Of a DNA stretch of 64,000 bases, positions 1-10,040 are shown piece by piece. The notes beneath the pieces are model-generated. The model did not search any database and was not told the DNA's origin. It saw only the letters and a program-made list of their open reading frames with translations. This DNA is from Setaria digitata. Taxonomy: Eukaryota; Nematoda; Chromadorea; Rhabditida; Setariidae. The stretch's first letter is position 1, and each line of letters starts with the position of its first letter. The position numbers and the translations under genes are program-made. The stretch spans positions 496,001 to 560,000 of the forward strand of contig RCAB01000002.1 in NCBI GenBank assembly GCA_003640385.1. The letters are read 5' to 3'.

Positions 1-1276
1 AATAAACTGCTTGCATCACGAAGATTGGGATATGATTCGATGAAGTGAGTGGAGTTTATTTCTGCTAATCTACCTTGCTTTCATGGTTCAGGCAATAGGA
101 ACCAGATTTTTTATAAGAAGCTTGCAGATATTATTTGTTGTTGCTGGAACACACACCTGTCTATACTGTTGGTATAAGGCATTTCAAATATAATGAAGAT
201 GAAGAAAACCGATTGAAAAAATTGGGAGCCGACTTTTATCGGTACTCAGTTTCCCTTGTGCTGTAGAAGAGCCTTTTCTAACTTAAACGTGAGCACTTTA
301 AGAGTAGAATGTATGATATATATATATAGTTATATATATATATATAACTTTGTTCACCAAAGTTAGGTTATTTTGTTATAGGTATGCCATTCTTATTCTT
401 TTCCTTTCATTCATTTAGTTTAATAGTTCCATCAGTTTACAATTTTTCACTTTGCCCCTGTTTCATTTTTTGTTGTTTAGAATTCACACTTCCAGGACAA
501 ACCGAGGTGGACTTATCACATTTCATGGCCCTGGTCAACTTGTTGCTTATCCTATTGTTGATCTCCATTCATTGTACGTGAAAGGCCAAGACCAGAACAC
601 TGCCGTTGTCAGTGTTCGTCGCTATGTGTACCTTGTTGAAGAAGCAATCATCAAGACTGTCCGTGGTTTTGGCTTACCTGGAGCAGATCGTTCGTCCAAT
701 ACTGGTTGATTTTTGAAACGAATTTTCTTTCACCGCCTTATATAGTTTCATAGGTTAAAACTTTAGACAAACTGAAGAAGCATTATTGTATTTCTAATGC
801 TATCCCTTTTTGTCAAACAGAACGTTTCAGGGGTTTGGTTAGCGAACGGCATGAGAAAAATAGCAGCAATTGGTATAAATGTTCGGAGTGGCATTACTAG
901 TCATGGCTTAGCTCTTAACTGTAATACAAATTTGAATTGGTTTCGTCAGGTTAAATTTGATTCTTATTGTGTCTATCACTTTGAAGTTTTTTTTTTCTTT
1001 TTTTTTTTGGAGTGTTTATTTAAAGCTAACGAATATTACTGGTAAATTTTCACATTTCATATTTTCACCTACCGAATTAAGATATTAGTTTTTTTCCAGA
1101 TTGTACCCTGCGGTTTAGTTGGAAAAGAAGTTACTTCTCTTACTCAAGAACTCGGAAGAAATGTTTCAGTAAATGATGTTTTTCCAATTTTTTGCGAAAA
1201 GTTTGCTGAGGTGTTCCATTTCGACATTAAAATAGGTAGTACAGAAAAGCTTCATGAAAAAGATTGCTTGGAATAG
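1..1276 (+). CDS. LIPT2: Octanoyl-[ACP]:protein N-octanoyltransferase (LipB/LIPT2), 5' end outside window
   Basis: Transfers octanoate from acyl carrier protein to apo-lipoyl domains, the first step of mitochondrial lipoate synthesis. Five exons are visible: 1-44, 128-241, 496-704, 831-949 and 1100-1276 (stop TAG 1274-1276). Phases join exactly. The LipB hallmarks read in order: [16 protein letters not shown] in exon 2, [13 protein letters not shown] in exon 3 (the substrate-pocket signature), then [15 protein letters not shown] followed by [10 protein letters not shown] in exon 4. The last exon holds IVPCGL, equivalent to the conserved catalytic Cys region (I-x-P-C-G), and a C-terminal helix. 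The first exon present (frame [10 protein letters not shown]) is internal, so the start and any mitochondrial targeting peptide lie left of the window. The stop codon lies inside one arm of a 26-bp inverted repeat, described separately. Family assignment is firm. Confidence 0.93.
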
Positions 1277-1372
1277 TAGGTAGATGAACGGGTTGATTAA
1301 GTTGTTTATAAGTTATATAGCTTTTTTTCGTGGTATGGGATATTTTTACTATTCCAAGCAATCTTTTTCATG
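1253..1372. repeat. 26-bp perfect inverted repeat over the LIPT2 stop codon
   Basis: The left arm 1253-1278 is the exact reverse complement of 1347-1372, with a 68-nt spacer. The left arm contains the last LIPT2 codons and the TAG stop. The right arm is flanked on both sides by a short direct repeat (GGATATTTTTA). A transcript could form a long stem in the 3' UTR. Confidence 0.9.
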
Positions 1373-2881
1373 GATATTTTTAGGGGAAGCTTTCGATATA
1401 TATTGATGTTCGAAAAAAAATCGGGAATTTTTAAGATAACCAAAGTATAGTGACTTTTCTTGTTTCAGGTCTGTGATGAGCATTTTTTTCTACTTGTTTC
1501 TTTGTTTTCATATCTAATTTTCAGAGGTATTCTGGTTAAATTGTCAGGACACACAACCTGATGCACTGTTATATTACAGTCTTTTTTTTTTTTTATTTAG
1601 AGCTATTATGTACTTTTCTAATTTATAATAATGCTTTAGATAGGAAGAAAAAACATATTCTGTGACTCAATGCATTTTAGTGCTTGTGCCTCAGGTATTC
1701 ATCGCTGCTCTTTTCCTAGATTGATGCAAGGCGCGACAAATGCAACCTTCATTTCCAATATATATTTCCATTTCCAATAGTGCAAGAAATTTTAACAATT
1801 TCTATATAAACCGTAGGCTTGTAAATGTTTTTCTGCAGTCTGTTTTATTTCGCTAGAGAGCTAGCCTATATGACTGTGATTTGGTTATATGAACTTCCAG
1901 TTGTTTTCGTTTGAATGTGGATGCTGCTTCGTTAAAATCAAACTTGATTATATTTGTCCAAATTTCACTTCTTAGCATTTCAAGCTTGGATTCAATTTGA
2001 ACTTCACATAATTGAAAGTGCAATCATATTGTTATCAATCACATCAAACAAATTCCGAAAGAAATCTTCGTGAGATCTGAACAGCAACTCTCGAAGCTGA
2101 GATCATCCAGTCTGACAGTTTTTTCTTAATTTTGTAATTTGGAATTTTCCAATGAGAAGTATGCTCTTTAGTATTCAGAATAAAATGGAAATATGGATTT
2201 ATAAACGGTTTCTGTTTCGTTGGACCAATATGAAGGTAAAATGCAATGATAACAATAATGGTTGTTTTGGTATTATAACGGATTGTCAAAACAACAGTTA
2301 ATATGATAAAGGAATGCATTATCAAAGTTATAAAAATATACATTGGAGAAGTGAATTGCTTAAATGTATGTGTTGCAATTTCTGTTTTCGCTTGGTACCT
2401 CGCTATCGCAAATACGGTAATGTTCCGGCCAACCTTCTCTTACTGTTTCCACTTGCCTATAGCATATGTTGTCCGATCCTCTGCAAAAAAATGTCCCAAA
2501 AAGATTAATTTTTAAAAAGAAAAATAAATATGGGTATTAGTTCCATAGGCACAGAGGCAAACACTAATGTATAAAACTTCGCTGAACAGTTGGATGGACT
2601 GATACAAGTTTTGTTACCTGTAGGAATGGGAATATAATCTACAGCGCGGACACATGACAAAAATTTCGAGGGCGGATATAATTTTTCCTTTTACTGTTGA
2701 AACATTGAGCACTGGTACCTAAACGTAGTTGTTTTACTGAACTGCAGCTGAGAATCACGATGCCGTGAGTTTTGTTGCGGTGCAATACAGACCAAGTTAA
2801 ATCTAATCTATAATGTAATCCTGCAGAGAGTACGAAAACTAATTCTTAAAACGTTCCGGATATGTGATCCATATTCTAATT
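1373..2881. other. AT-rich intergenic segment, no gene recognised
   Basis: It contains only short ORFs without domain similarity or consistent splice sites. A 64-codon frame near 2314-2508 looks superficially basic and hydrophobic but matches no family I recognise. Poly-T runs are present at 1581-1594. Some of this is presumably the 3' UTR of the upstream gene. Confidence 0.6.
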
Positions 2882-3867
2882 CTACTCATGCAGATAAACC
2901 CGGTGTTGAATTAAACCAACTTTGACAGTGCTTAGTGATGTTATTGAGAGGTTTCTGGGCAGATATATACCATTCACTCCCGGACATTGACGCATTTGAA
3001 AAGTGAAGTTACACTTAGCAGGTTTCTCATGACATGGCACCTGAAAGTAGATTGTAGGAATCTCTATTTTTAATGAGGAGTATTGTATTTTATACACTAG
3101 GCGTTTTATTAGTGGGAAGTATTGTGATAGTTTCTAACATTTGTTCCTTTCGGTTTCCAATGATACAAATTTCAGTTTCTAAGAAAGTTTTTTCTTTTAA
3201 ATGAGCAGGAACGGAAAAATAGTTGTAGTGAAAAAAAAGAAAGGAAACTGTTTCAATTAGTGAAGGACAAGATGATCTTGTTCTGCTTTCCAACGAGTTT
3301 TCGTATCTTAACAAAATGTAAGCCGAGCTGCCACATTGCCTGTCACATAATTCCTGCAGTAATTGAAAGTGACTTTTATGAACTGTGTGTAATTAAGAGA
3401 AATGGTGTAACAGGACAAATGCACCTGTATAAAACCAATTTCTACGTGGGATGGACACTGCGGAAATTCCATAAAGATTCTGACATTGGTAACTGCAAAG
3501 ATAAATTGGCCAGAGAAGTATCATTCCTGCAGGTAGATTTACTTCAGGTGGAGTCCCACGCCTTCATATTTACAGGAGATAATGATAAAATCAAGCACGA
3601 TACCTCATACTTCTGTGGATACATGTAGTGACAATCTGAAAGTGTTATCGAACCAACATAGCTCTGATAGATTCTGTGTTCTGCTTTTACTGCTGCTAGC
3701 TGCTTCTACAATATGGAGGAGTCAACTTCTAAATTCCAGATCCAAAGGGAATCACTCACCCTCAGTCGGTCTAGTACTAGCATAGCCGGTACAAATAACC
3801 CAGTGAAGAGAACTAATATTCCAAACTGAGCTAACAACAAGTATCTGCAAGGTTTACGACGGCTCAT
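2882..3867 (-). CDS. Tentative single-pass membrane protein with Cys-containing C-terminal part
   Basis: Not recognised. The first exon is good: a 3' splice site (TTTGTTTCAG) ends at 3916 on the minus strand, ATG lies at 3867-3865, and a perfect donor (AGG/GTGAGT) follows 3760. It encodes MSRRKPCRYLLLAQFGILVL plus more hydrophobic residues, which is a basic start and one membrane segment (residues about 8-30), as in a signal anchor. Downstream exons are uncertain. Candidates are about 3599-3630, 3440-3530 and a final exon near 2882-3037 that reads VPCHEKPAKCNFTFQMRQCP and ends at a stop at 2884-2882. Potential N-glycosylation sites (NDT, NLS, NFT) fit a lumenal or extracellular tail. Exon 1 is likely real; the joins beyond it are inference. 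Confidence 0.4.
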
Positions 3868-3916
3868 GTAACGCAACAATCGTGTTTGACGTGTTCGATG
3901 TAAATGAGTGCCAGTC

Positions 3917-5260
3917 TGAAACAAATATGGTAAAGTTTCCGAGACAGAATAATATATTTCAGTGAAGTAATACTGCCTAAAATTTGAGTTTGTAAACATT
4001 AAAGCTAGTACTTGAGAGGACAGTAAGGGTCACGTAAAATCTGCCAAGCGCATTTGAGAATAAAAACATTACCATTGTTGACAACAGAAATCAATGAAAT
4101 AACCGCTCTTTACGACAGACTTAAAACGAATGTTGTAATTAACTTAAACATCTTGCTTTTAGAATTTTTATTTTCAAACTTCACAAGCTTTTGAGAAAAT
4201 GAAAGAGAGCAAAATGCCTCCCATTCACTCGTTGAATGTTAAAGTGATGTTTTACTGTCCCATGCAGTTCAACTCGGGATATGTGACCAGAAGGCGATGA
4301 GAGAAAGTCAGGATTGAAAATTGTCCTTTTCTTGTTTTAAATATGGAAAATAAATACAAATTTCGAATTTTCGACGTCTTCCAATAAATGAAGTGGTTTT
4401 AGTTTAATAACACTTTATAAAACGTTTCCTTGAAAACATTTCTTACTGGAGAGCATCAGAAGCACTCCTTTGCTTACCGATTGATGAAGGAACTGTTTCT
4501 TGTTGTTCAGGAAATATCACTCTTCAACTTCAAACAGTTCTCGAAAATTATATGAATCACGGAGCGATTTGTCAATGAATGTCCTTGAAAAGCAATTCCA
4601 CTGACGACATCCCTCTCAATTATTATCACATTCTTTTTTAGATTGATATTTCTTTTAAACTGATTTATTTGGAATTGAAAATTATCTCTTCTCTGTTTTA
4701 AATATGGGAAGTGAATGCAAATTTCGAATTTTCGACGTCTTCTAAAAAATGAAGTAGTTTTAGTGATCAATATTACATTCTTTTTCTGATCGACTCATTG
4801 TTCTTTCCTTTGATGTCATATCGATCTTCTTCAAAGTTTTTCTTTAGCACTTAATACTATTTCCGTTCAAAATTATAGTAAGCTTAATCTAGGAAGATAA
4901 AATCCTTGAACAGTTTTGATTTACCGTAATAAATCGATCACAGCAAATCCGATGACGCGATTATTTGCTGTTACCTTTGAGGCACCTGAGATTTACTATC
5001 AGAGTATCAGGAAAGCAAAAAGTTTGTGATTGTTAGTTATATGTAATAGTGGCTTTTAAAAGATTGCACGTCAGTTTTTTTCTTTATATTCTTGACAAAT
5101 TCCTGATTTCAGCAATAAAACTTGGAAACTGATAGCAAATTTAATTTTGTCTTGTCTGTTTCAGGGCAATGAATTTCAAACTACGTAATTAAATTTACTT
5201 AATAGTATCTTTGAATTTTAGATTATGTAATTTAATTAAAAAAAAAAGAAATTGTTCGGA
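3917..5260. other. Intergenic segment with an imperfect direct repeat
   Basis: No coding sequence recognised. It contains two related copies of a sequence of about 93 bp (listed separately). A possible spliced-leader acceptor (TTGAATTTTAG) ends at 5221, 40 bp before the ttll-15 start. Confidence 0.6.
4311..4764. repeat. Dispersed direct repeat, two copies of about 93 bp
   Basis: Copy 1 is 4311-4403 and copy 2 is 4671-4764. They align end to end with about 85-90 percent identity by eye. A shared core (AAATTTCGAATTTTCGACGT) is identical, and each copy ends in GAAGT(G/A)GTTTTAGT. No coding frame is conserved, so this may be a short non-autonomous repeat or an old local duplication. Confidence 0.75.
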
Positions 5261-8200
5261 ATGATTCTGTCTCGCTACTTCCCACGTCCAGTTTATTTCA
5301 TTACTACAGTTTTTGTATTTGGACTTTTCCTTATAGTGATCAATTTACTACAATTGCGTATCATTTTGGACGACATGAAAAGGTTTGTATTTAATTTTTG
5401 TTCATGTTTAAATACAACTAACCTACTTTCGTATTTAAATATTCATTCTATTTTAAAATCATTCCAATCCTGTTTTATTCAGCCAGCAATTTTTCAAGAT
5501 AAATTTTGGCCATATTTTTTCTGGATTCTAAAAAAAGTGCCTCTTATTAGTTTTATTCGTGGAATTGAAGCAGCTGAGATCAACCAAAATTGCAGTTTGA
5601 ATGTTGCACTACTAGGAAAATATGGCTCGCCAGACAACTACAAAGATTGCATCACTGGTAGGCAACCAGTAGTGTGGATTGTTGGCCAAAAAGTGGGTTT
5701 TTGAGTCAAGTTCACACTTTGCAGAACAGCCAAAAGCCAAGCATTGAATAATTTTGTGATTCTTTTGCAAAAAAAAAAAAATCCGCAAGAACCCTTCTCT
5801 GAAATTAAAAAGAAATTATTAAGACAATTTATTAAACACTGAGGTTCTGCATATCAGCAAATTGATAAAATGAATGCTCATATTTGGAAAAGAGATAAAA
5901 TTGAAATTCATTTCAAAAAATTAAATTAACTAATTTCAGGACCTAAGAAATTATTTGTCGCATGTGATTGAAATTTTTGAAAAACTCGGATACAAATTGT
6001 ATATTAACAAATTGCCTGAAAATATTTCTTTTGATATACTGTGGAGCCATGAATATCCATTTTCTAATCCTTTGTTCAGTTCACACTGGGCCAAACTGAA
6101 ATCTTACCAGAAGGTGAATCATATACCTGGTTCTGGATATTACACCAGCAAGGTAAATTCTAAAATACTTAGAAAAGTACTGCAGCATCAGAAGGTTTAT
6201 TTCATTGGTTTAGGATAAACTTTGACGAAGATTCAAATTAGTGGCAGCATGTCCTAGGAATTCAGAGATCAAAATTGAGGATTCTAATTTATGCATATTT
6301 TAGGTCAGTCTTGCAACAGCAAACTTGAAATATGGAATACCAAGGGCTTTTGAGTTACCAGAAAAACGGGATGAATTGCTAGCTTACGTAAATGCACATC
6401 CAAATATACTTTGGGTGAAGAAGAGTAACGAACATAGAGGTATTAAAATTAGTGATATCAGAGAGCTTCAGCTCTCTGATAATCATTCATTTCTGCAGGA
6501 ATATGTATCAAACCCATTTCTGATTGATAATCGGTAAGGTATAATGGCTTGTGTATGATCAGTGAAAACTTCATTTTTTTGCTGCCAAGAAGATAATATC
6601 ATATAAAAATGTTAAGTGATGAAGATTTTAAAAAATTCAAAATTAAAAAAAAAGAAAAAATTTTCTGAGAATGTTCAGCTTAGAAAGCTTGAAACTCAAG
6701 GATAAGATGGTGTTTTCTTCTCTGAATCATATCCTAATTAACTTTATCAAAGAAAATGAAGAGATAGCCATTAAATGACAGTTTTCGAGAATGAAAGCTT
6801 TAGCACTTCAAAAGATGCCGTAACATCACTAATGCATTTTCTTCAGTAAATTCGATATTGGTATTTATACGGTAATAACATCAGTTTCACCACTTCGCGT
6901 ATATATTTATGAAGGAGATGTACTACTACGCTTCTGTTCTAAGGATTACGAACCATTCGACGCTAACGATGTCGATAAGTACGTCGTAGGTGATGACTAC
7001 ACAGCGCTCTGGGAGGTGAAGTTTGTGATAATCTCTGTAATAAGTTCAAAATTCAGTTCTCCATAATTCTAAATAAAATTTCAGATGCCGTCATTACAGA
7101 AGTACTATATTGAACATCAAATGACTTTTCAACACACGCTCAACGCATATATTGTGGAGCTGGGCAAAGACCCTAGTTTAATTTGGGATCGTATCAAAGA
7201 GATCATTGCTGATGTAAATCCAACTTTCAGTTCATTTTACTTAAAAAACAACTGTTCCTTATGAATTAAGTATGAAATGCTATTTAAAAAGGTTTTTTTT
7301 TTGAACAGCCCGAGTTTCATTACTATTTACTTGCAATATTCCTTAAAATAAAAGTGAAGTCAATCAGAAGGAAAAACTTATTAGTTTTCAAATGAAATTT
7401 TAATACATAATAAATCTCGATCTTATAAAATTCTTGCATAAACCAGTATGGCTCAAAAAAAATTCTGAAATTTAGGTTTTTCAATCACAGCAACATAAAT
7501 TGTTCATTGCTGGAACGAATTTTGCTGACAGGAGGTAGGAAAATTTGAAAATAAACTTGGACTGTTTAATAGATGTGCAGTAAGATAACGAAGCAGAATT
7601 AAACTATAAAATGAACTTTTACTACTTTAGTTTACATCATGTCAATTTGCAGGGCGTTTTTTGAACTAAGCCGTTTTGATTTTGTGCTTGATAAAGATCT
7701 GAACGTTTACCTCATGGAAGTAGGTGTTCCTTTCACTTACCTATTTATCCATTCTAATTTTGCTGATAGTGCAGATCCACGGACTTTACTTTTTCCAGGA
7801 AAGCAATAAATTAATGAATGGCTTATCCATTTTCGATTTGAAATTTAAATTCTTTAATACTTCAAATTGTAAATTGAACAACAGAAGCAGAAATCGTTCT
7901 TTTAGGCTAATATGTCACCAAACCTATCATCCAGGCATTTCCCACCAAATAAACTACTTTATCAGCAAGTAATCATCAATCTTTTTTCATTGGTTGGCAT
8001 AACTTCAAATCCACATGGCATGTCCTTTGAAGATCACTTGTAAGTAAAAATTTTCTTTTTTATGTGTCCGTATGTTTTCCCTCTTTAAAAAATGGTTGTA
8101 AATATATTTGATTCGACTGAATTCAAATTCTGAAGTGAATTTACATGCTAAAAAAAAAAGACCAAACATCAGAATCAACAAACAAATAATTATAACAACG

Positions 8201-9346
8201 CATTAATATTACACCAACCGCAACCAGAGTACTCGTATGAACTAAGCAATCAACGGGAGTAGGAACAGCCATGACTTTAGATGACCAACTACCAAAAGAA
8301 TACTGACCACCCTTCTTAATAAAAGTAAAAGCAAATAACATAAAATTAAGAAGGAACGAAAGAACTGATATGACAAATTACCTGCAGAAAATAAAAAAAT
8401 ACAAAAATCACCAATAGGATTAGCAAAAATGGTATTCATAGAACAGAACGAGAACCTATATTATCATAAAATAAAACCGAAAAAAAAAACTACCAATACT
8501 CAAGAAATCCAAAAAACAAAAGTCATAATAATATTACCACTAATAAAAAAAAAGCAAAAACAATCAAACCACATATATTTATGACAAACATAAATAAAAC
8601 GAAAAAAAAAAATAAAACAAACGAGAAACACCAATCATATAAGGAGGCATAAACAAAAATTATAGAACCCAAGAAAACAAACAAACCCCAAAATTATAAC
8701 TAAAAAAATGGTTGGTATTTGAAAGGTGATTCGTTACGGCGATAATAAACATCACATGTCTCTACTAAAATAAATTTTTTCAACTAAAACTCTCAACCAT
8801 GTTTTAGCAAAGAGAATGGTGGTAGAGAACTGTTCATTTCTGATCGAGATCTTCGAGTGTTTAGCAATGATTGTACTGGCAACCGCTCCAAGTGTTCTAG
8901 CAAAGATGGTTGCAAAAAGGAATTCGTAAGCAATCAATCCTACAACTCCTTTGATATAATCACTTCCTTCATACATTTCCTTATTTCATTTTTCCGTGAG
9001 TCTAATTACACTTCCAGCACATCCAATTCCCACTAACACCATTCCCTATCACTATTCGGGAATCGGAATAGAATCGTGTTTCTGAGAACAGAACTAGAAA
9101 CCAGGAGATGTTAAAGAATAATCATTCCAGAAATGTCAACTTTGCGGTCACTGTATGGATTCGCAGTTACGAGGCATTTTACGATCGGCTTATGAAGAGC
9201 ATATGTCAAGACGCAATATGCGCAGAATATTGCCACGCACGATGCATAAACCTGAAGACGCCAGTGAATCACGAGACGAACTAGACAGCTTGCTTGCGCT
9301 TTGGTTCCATGGTAAATGTAAGGCTGACAGAACTTGGTGTTCTTAA
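5261..9346 (+). CDS. ttll-15: Tubulin tyrosine ligase-like protein, membrane-anchored (TTLL-15-like)
   Basis: ATP-grasp amino-acid ligase of the TTL family, predicted to add amino acids to tubulin or another protein. Exons: 5261-5692, 5940-6152, 6304-6533, 6847-7015, 7085-7213, 7476-7534, 7653-7719, 7906-8039, 8808-8925 and 9131-9346, giving 588 aa. Residues about 11-32 are one membrane helix, as in a type II membrane protein. Family motifs follow: WVKKSNEHRGIKI (nucleotide/Mg loop), FLQEYVSNPFLIDNRKFD, and FDFVLDKDLNVYLMEANMSP, which carries the E-x-N metal-binding pair. The tail is Cys-rich with CxxC pairs (KCQLCGHC). In exon 1 an apparent 100-nt intron (5383-5482) would break the frame, so read-through is assumed; this N-terminal part is the least certain. 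One intron (8040-8807) contains a mitochondrial insertion. The symbol rests on the TM-anchored layout and is less certain than the family. Confidence 0.85.
6457..6480. repeat. Perfect palindrome inside ttll-15 exon
   Basis: Two 11-bp arms (ATCAGAGAGCT / AGCTCTCTGAT) are separated by 2 nt within coding sequence for DIRELQLSD. Probably a coding coincidence, but a stable hairpin in mRNA. Confidence 0.8.
8150..8700 (-). pseudogene. nad5: Nuclear mitochondrial insertion (NUMT): ND5 fragment
   Basis: Lies inside a ttll-15 intron. Read on the minus strand the DNA is T-rich, like the coding strand of nematode mitochondrial genes. It encodes the conserved core of NADH dehydrogenase subunit 5: a segment around NPIGDFCIFLFSAGNLSY, then in another frame FTFIKKGGQYSFGSWSSKVM followed by AVPTPVDCLVHTSTLVAVGV, matching the family's A-P-T-P-V-S-x-L-V-H-S-S-T-L-V-x-A-G signature. 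A frameshift separates the two frames near 8345-8385, and TGA codons occur where mitochondria read Trp. It is therefore a dead nuclear copy of about 550 bp. Boundaries are approximate and set by the change in base composition. It does not disturb the flanking exons, which still join in phase. Confidence 0.88.
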
Positions 9347-10040
9347 TTTGAGAAGATGAAATTTCTGGTGGAGAATGTTGATAAATGCAATCTTTTGTCA
9401 TTTACTTTTAACTACTGCTTCAAATAAAATAAATTTAAAATCACAACAACATCAACAGGAGAATGCATTTTCGTAAAATGGTTAGCATTTCTTTTTTTTT
9501 TTTTTTTTCATTTCCTTGCCACCAATAGATTTTATTAAAGAAATAAAATTTCAAGTATAAATACAGATATTTCAGGACTCAAGAAAAATAGATAAATATT
9601 TACAAATGCGACACATGAACAAAATTAGCATATATTTTCACTCCTGATTAAAATACTTCTTTTTTTTTTTATATTACCTGAATAAACCTAAAGCAATTAC
9701 ATATTTTCGGAAAAAATAAACACTGATATTTCGCCACATACAACCGAGAATAGCAGTAGACTTCTCCGCCAGTTCTTCTCTTACTTTGAAATATCCAGCC
9801 CAGTCCTCAAATTATGCGCATGCCTGTAGATTTCAAAAAGTAATAATTACGAACTGTGTCGAATTGTATCAAAAAAAGAAATGACCGCAAGCTTCATTTC
9901 TCAAGGAATGATTTATCTTCCAAGAATTTGCAAAAAAAAAAAAAAAAACCAATTTCTATTAGCGAATTTTATTTTGCTTGGGGTTTCCAAACGAATTTCG
10001 AACTGAATTTCTAAATTGAACGATTGAAGTGACAGTAAGA
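9347..10040. other. Convergent intergenic region between ttll-15 and the CK1-like kinase
   Basis: AT-rich with homopolymer runs (T-run 9492-9508). No coding sequence recognised. Both neighbouring genes end here, so it holds two 3' UTRs and polyadenylation signals of the AATAAA type. Confidence 0.6.

Noticed and set aside
2303..2515. Plus-strand ORFs with a basic, ribosomal-protein-like look
   Set aside because: No ribosomal protein matches beyond a few residues, and there is no splice chain or start context.
5383..5482. Apparent intron in exon 1 of ttll-15 (GTTTGT...TTCAG)
   Set aside because: Its length of 100 nt would shift the frame, whereas the region reads open through it. It is left as exon, with a note of doubt.
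8141..8439. Minus-strand ORFs resembling a functional ND5-type membrane protein
   Set aside because: They are in two frames, need the mitochondrial code and sit in an intron, so they are treated as a NUMT and not as a gene.
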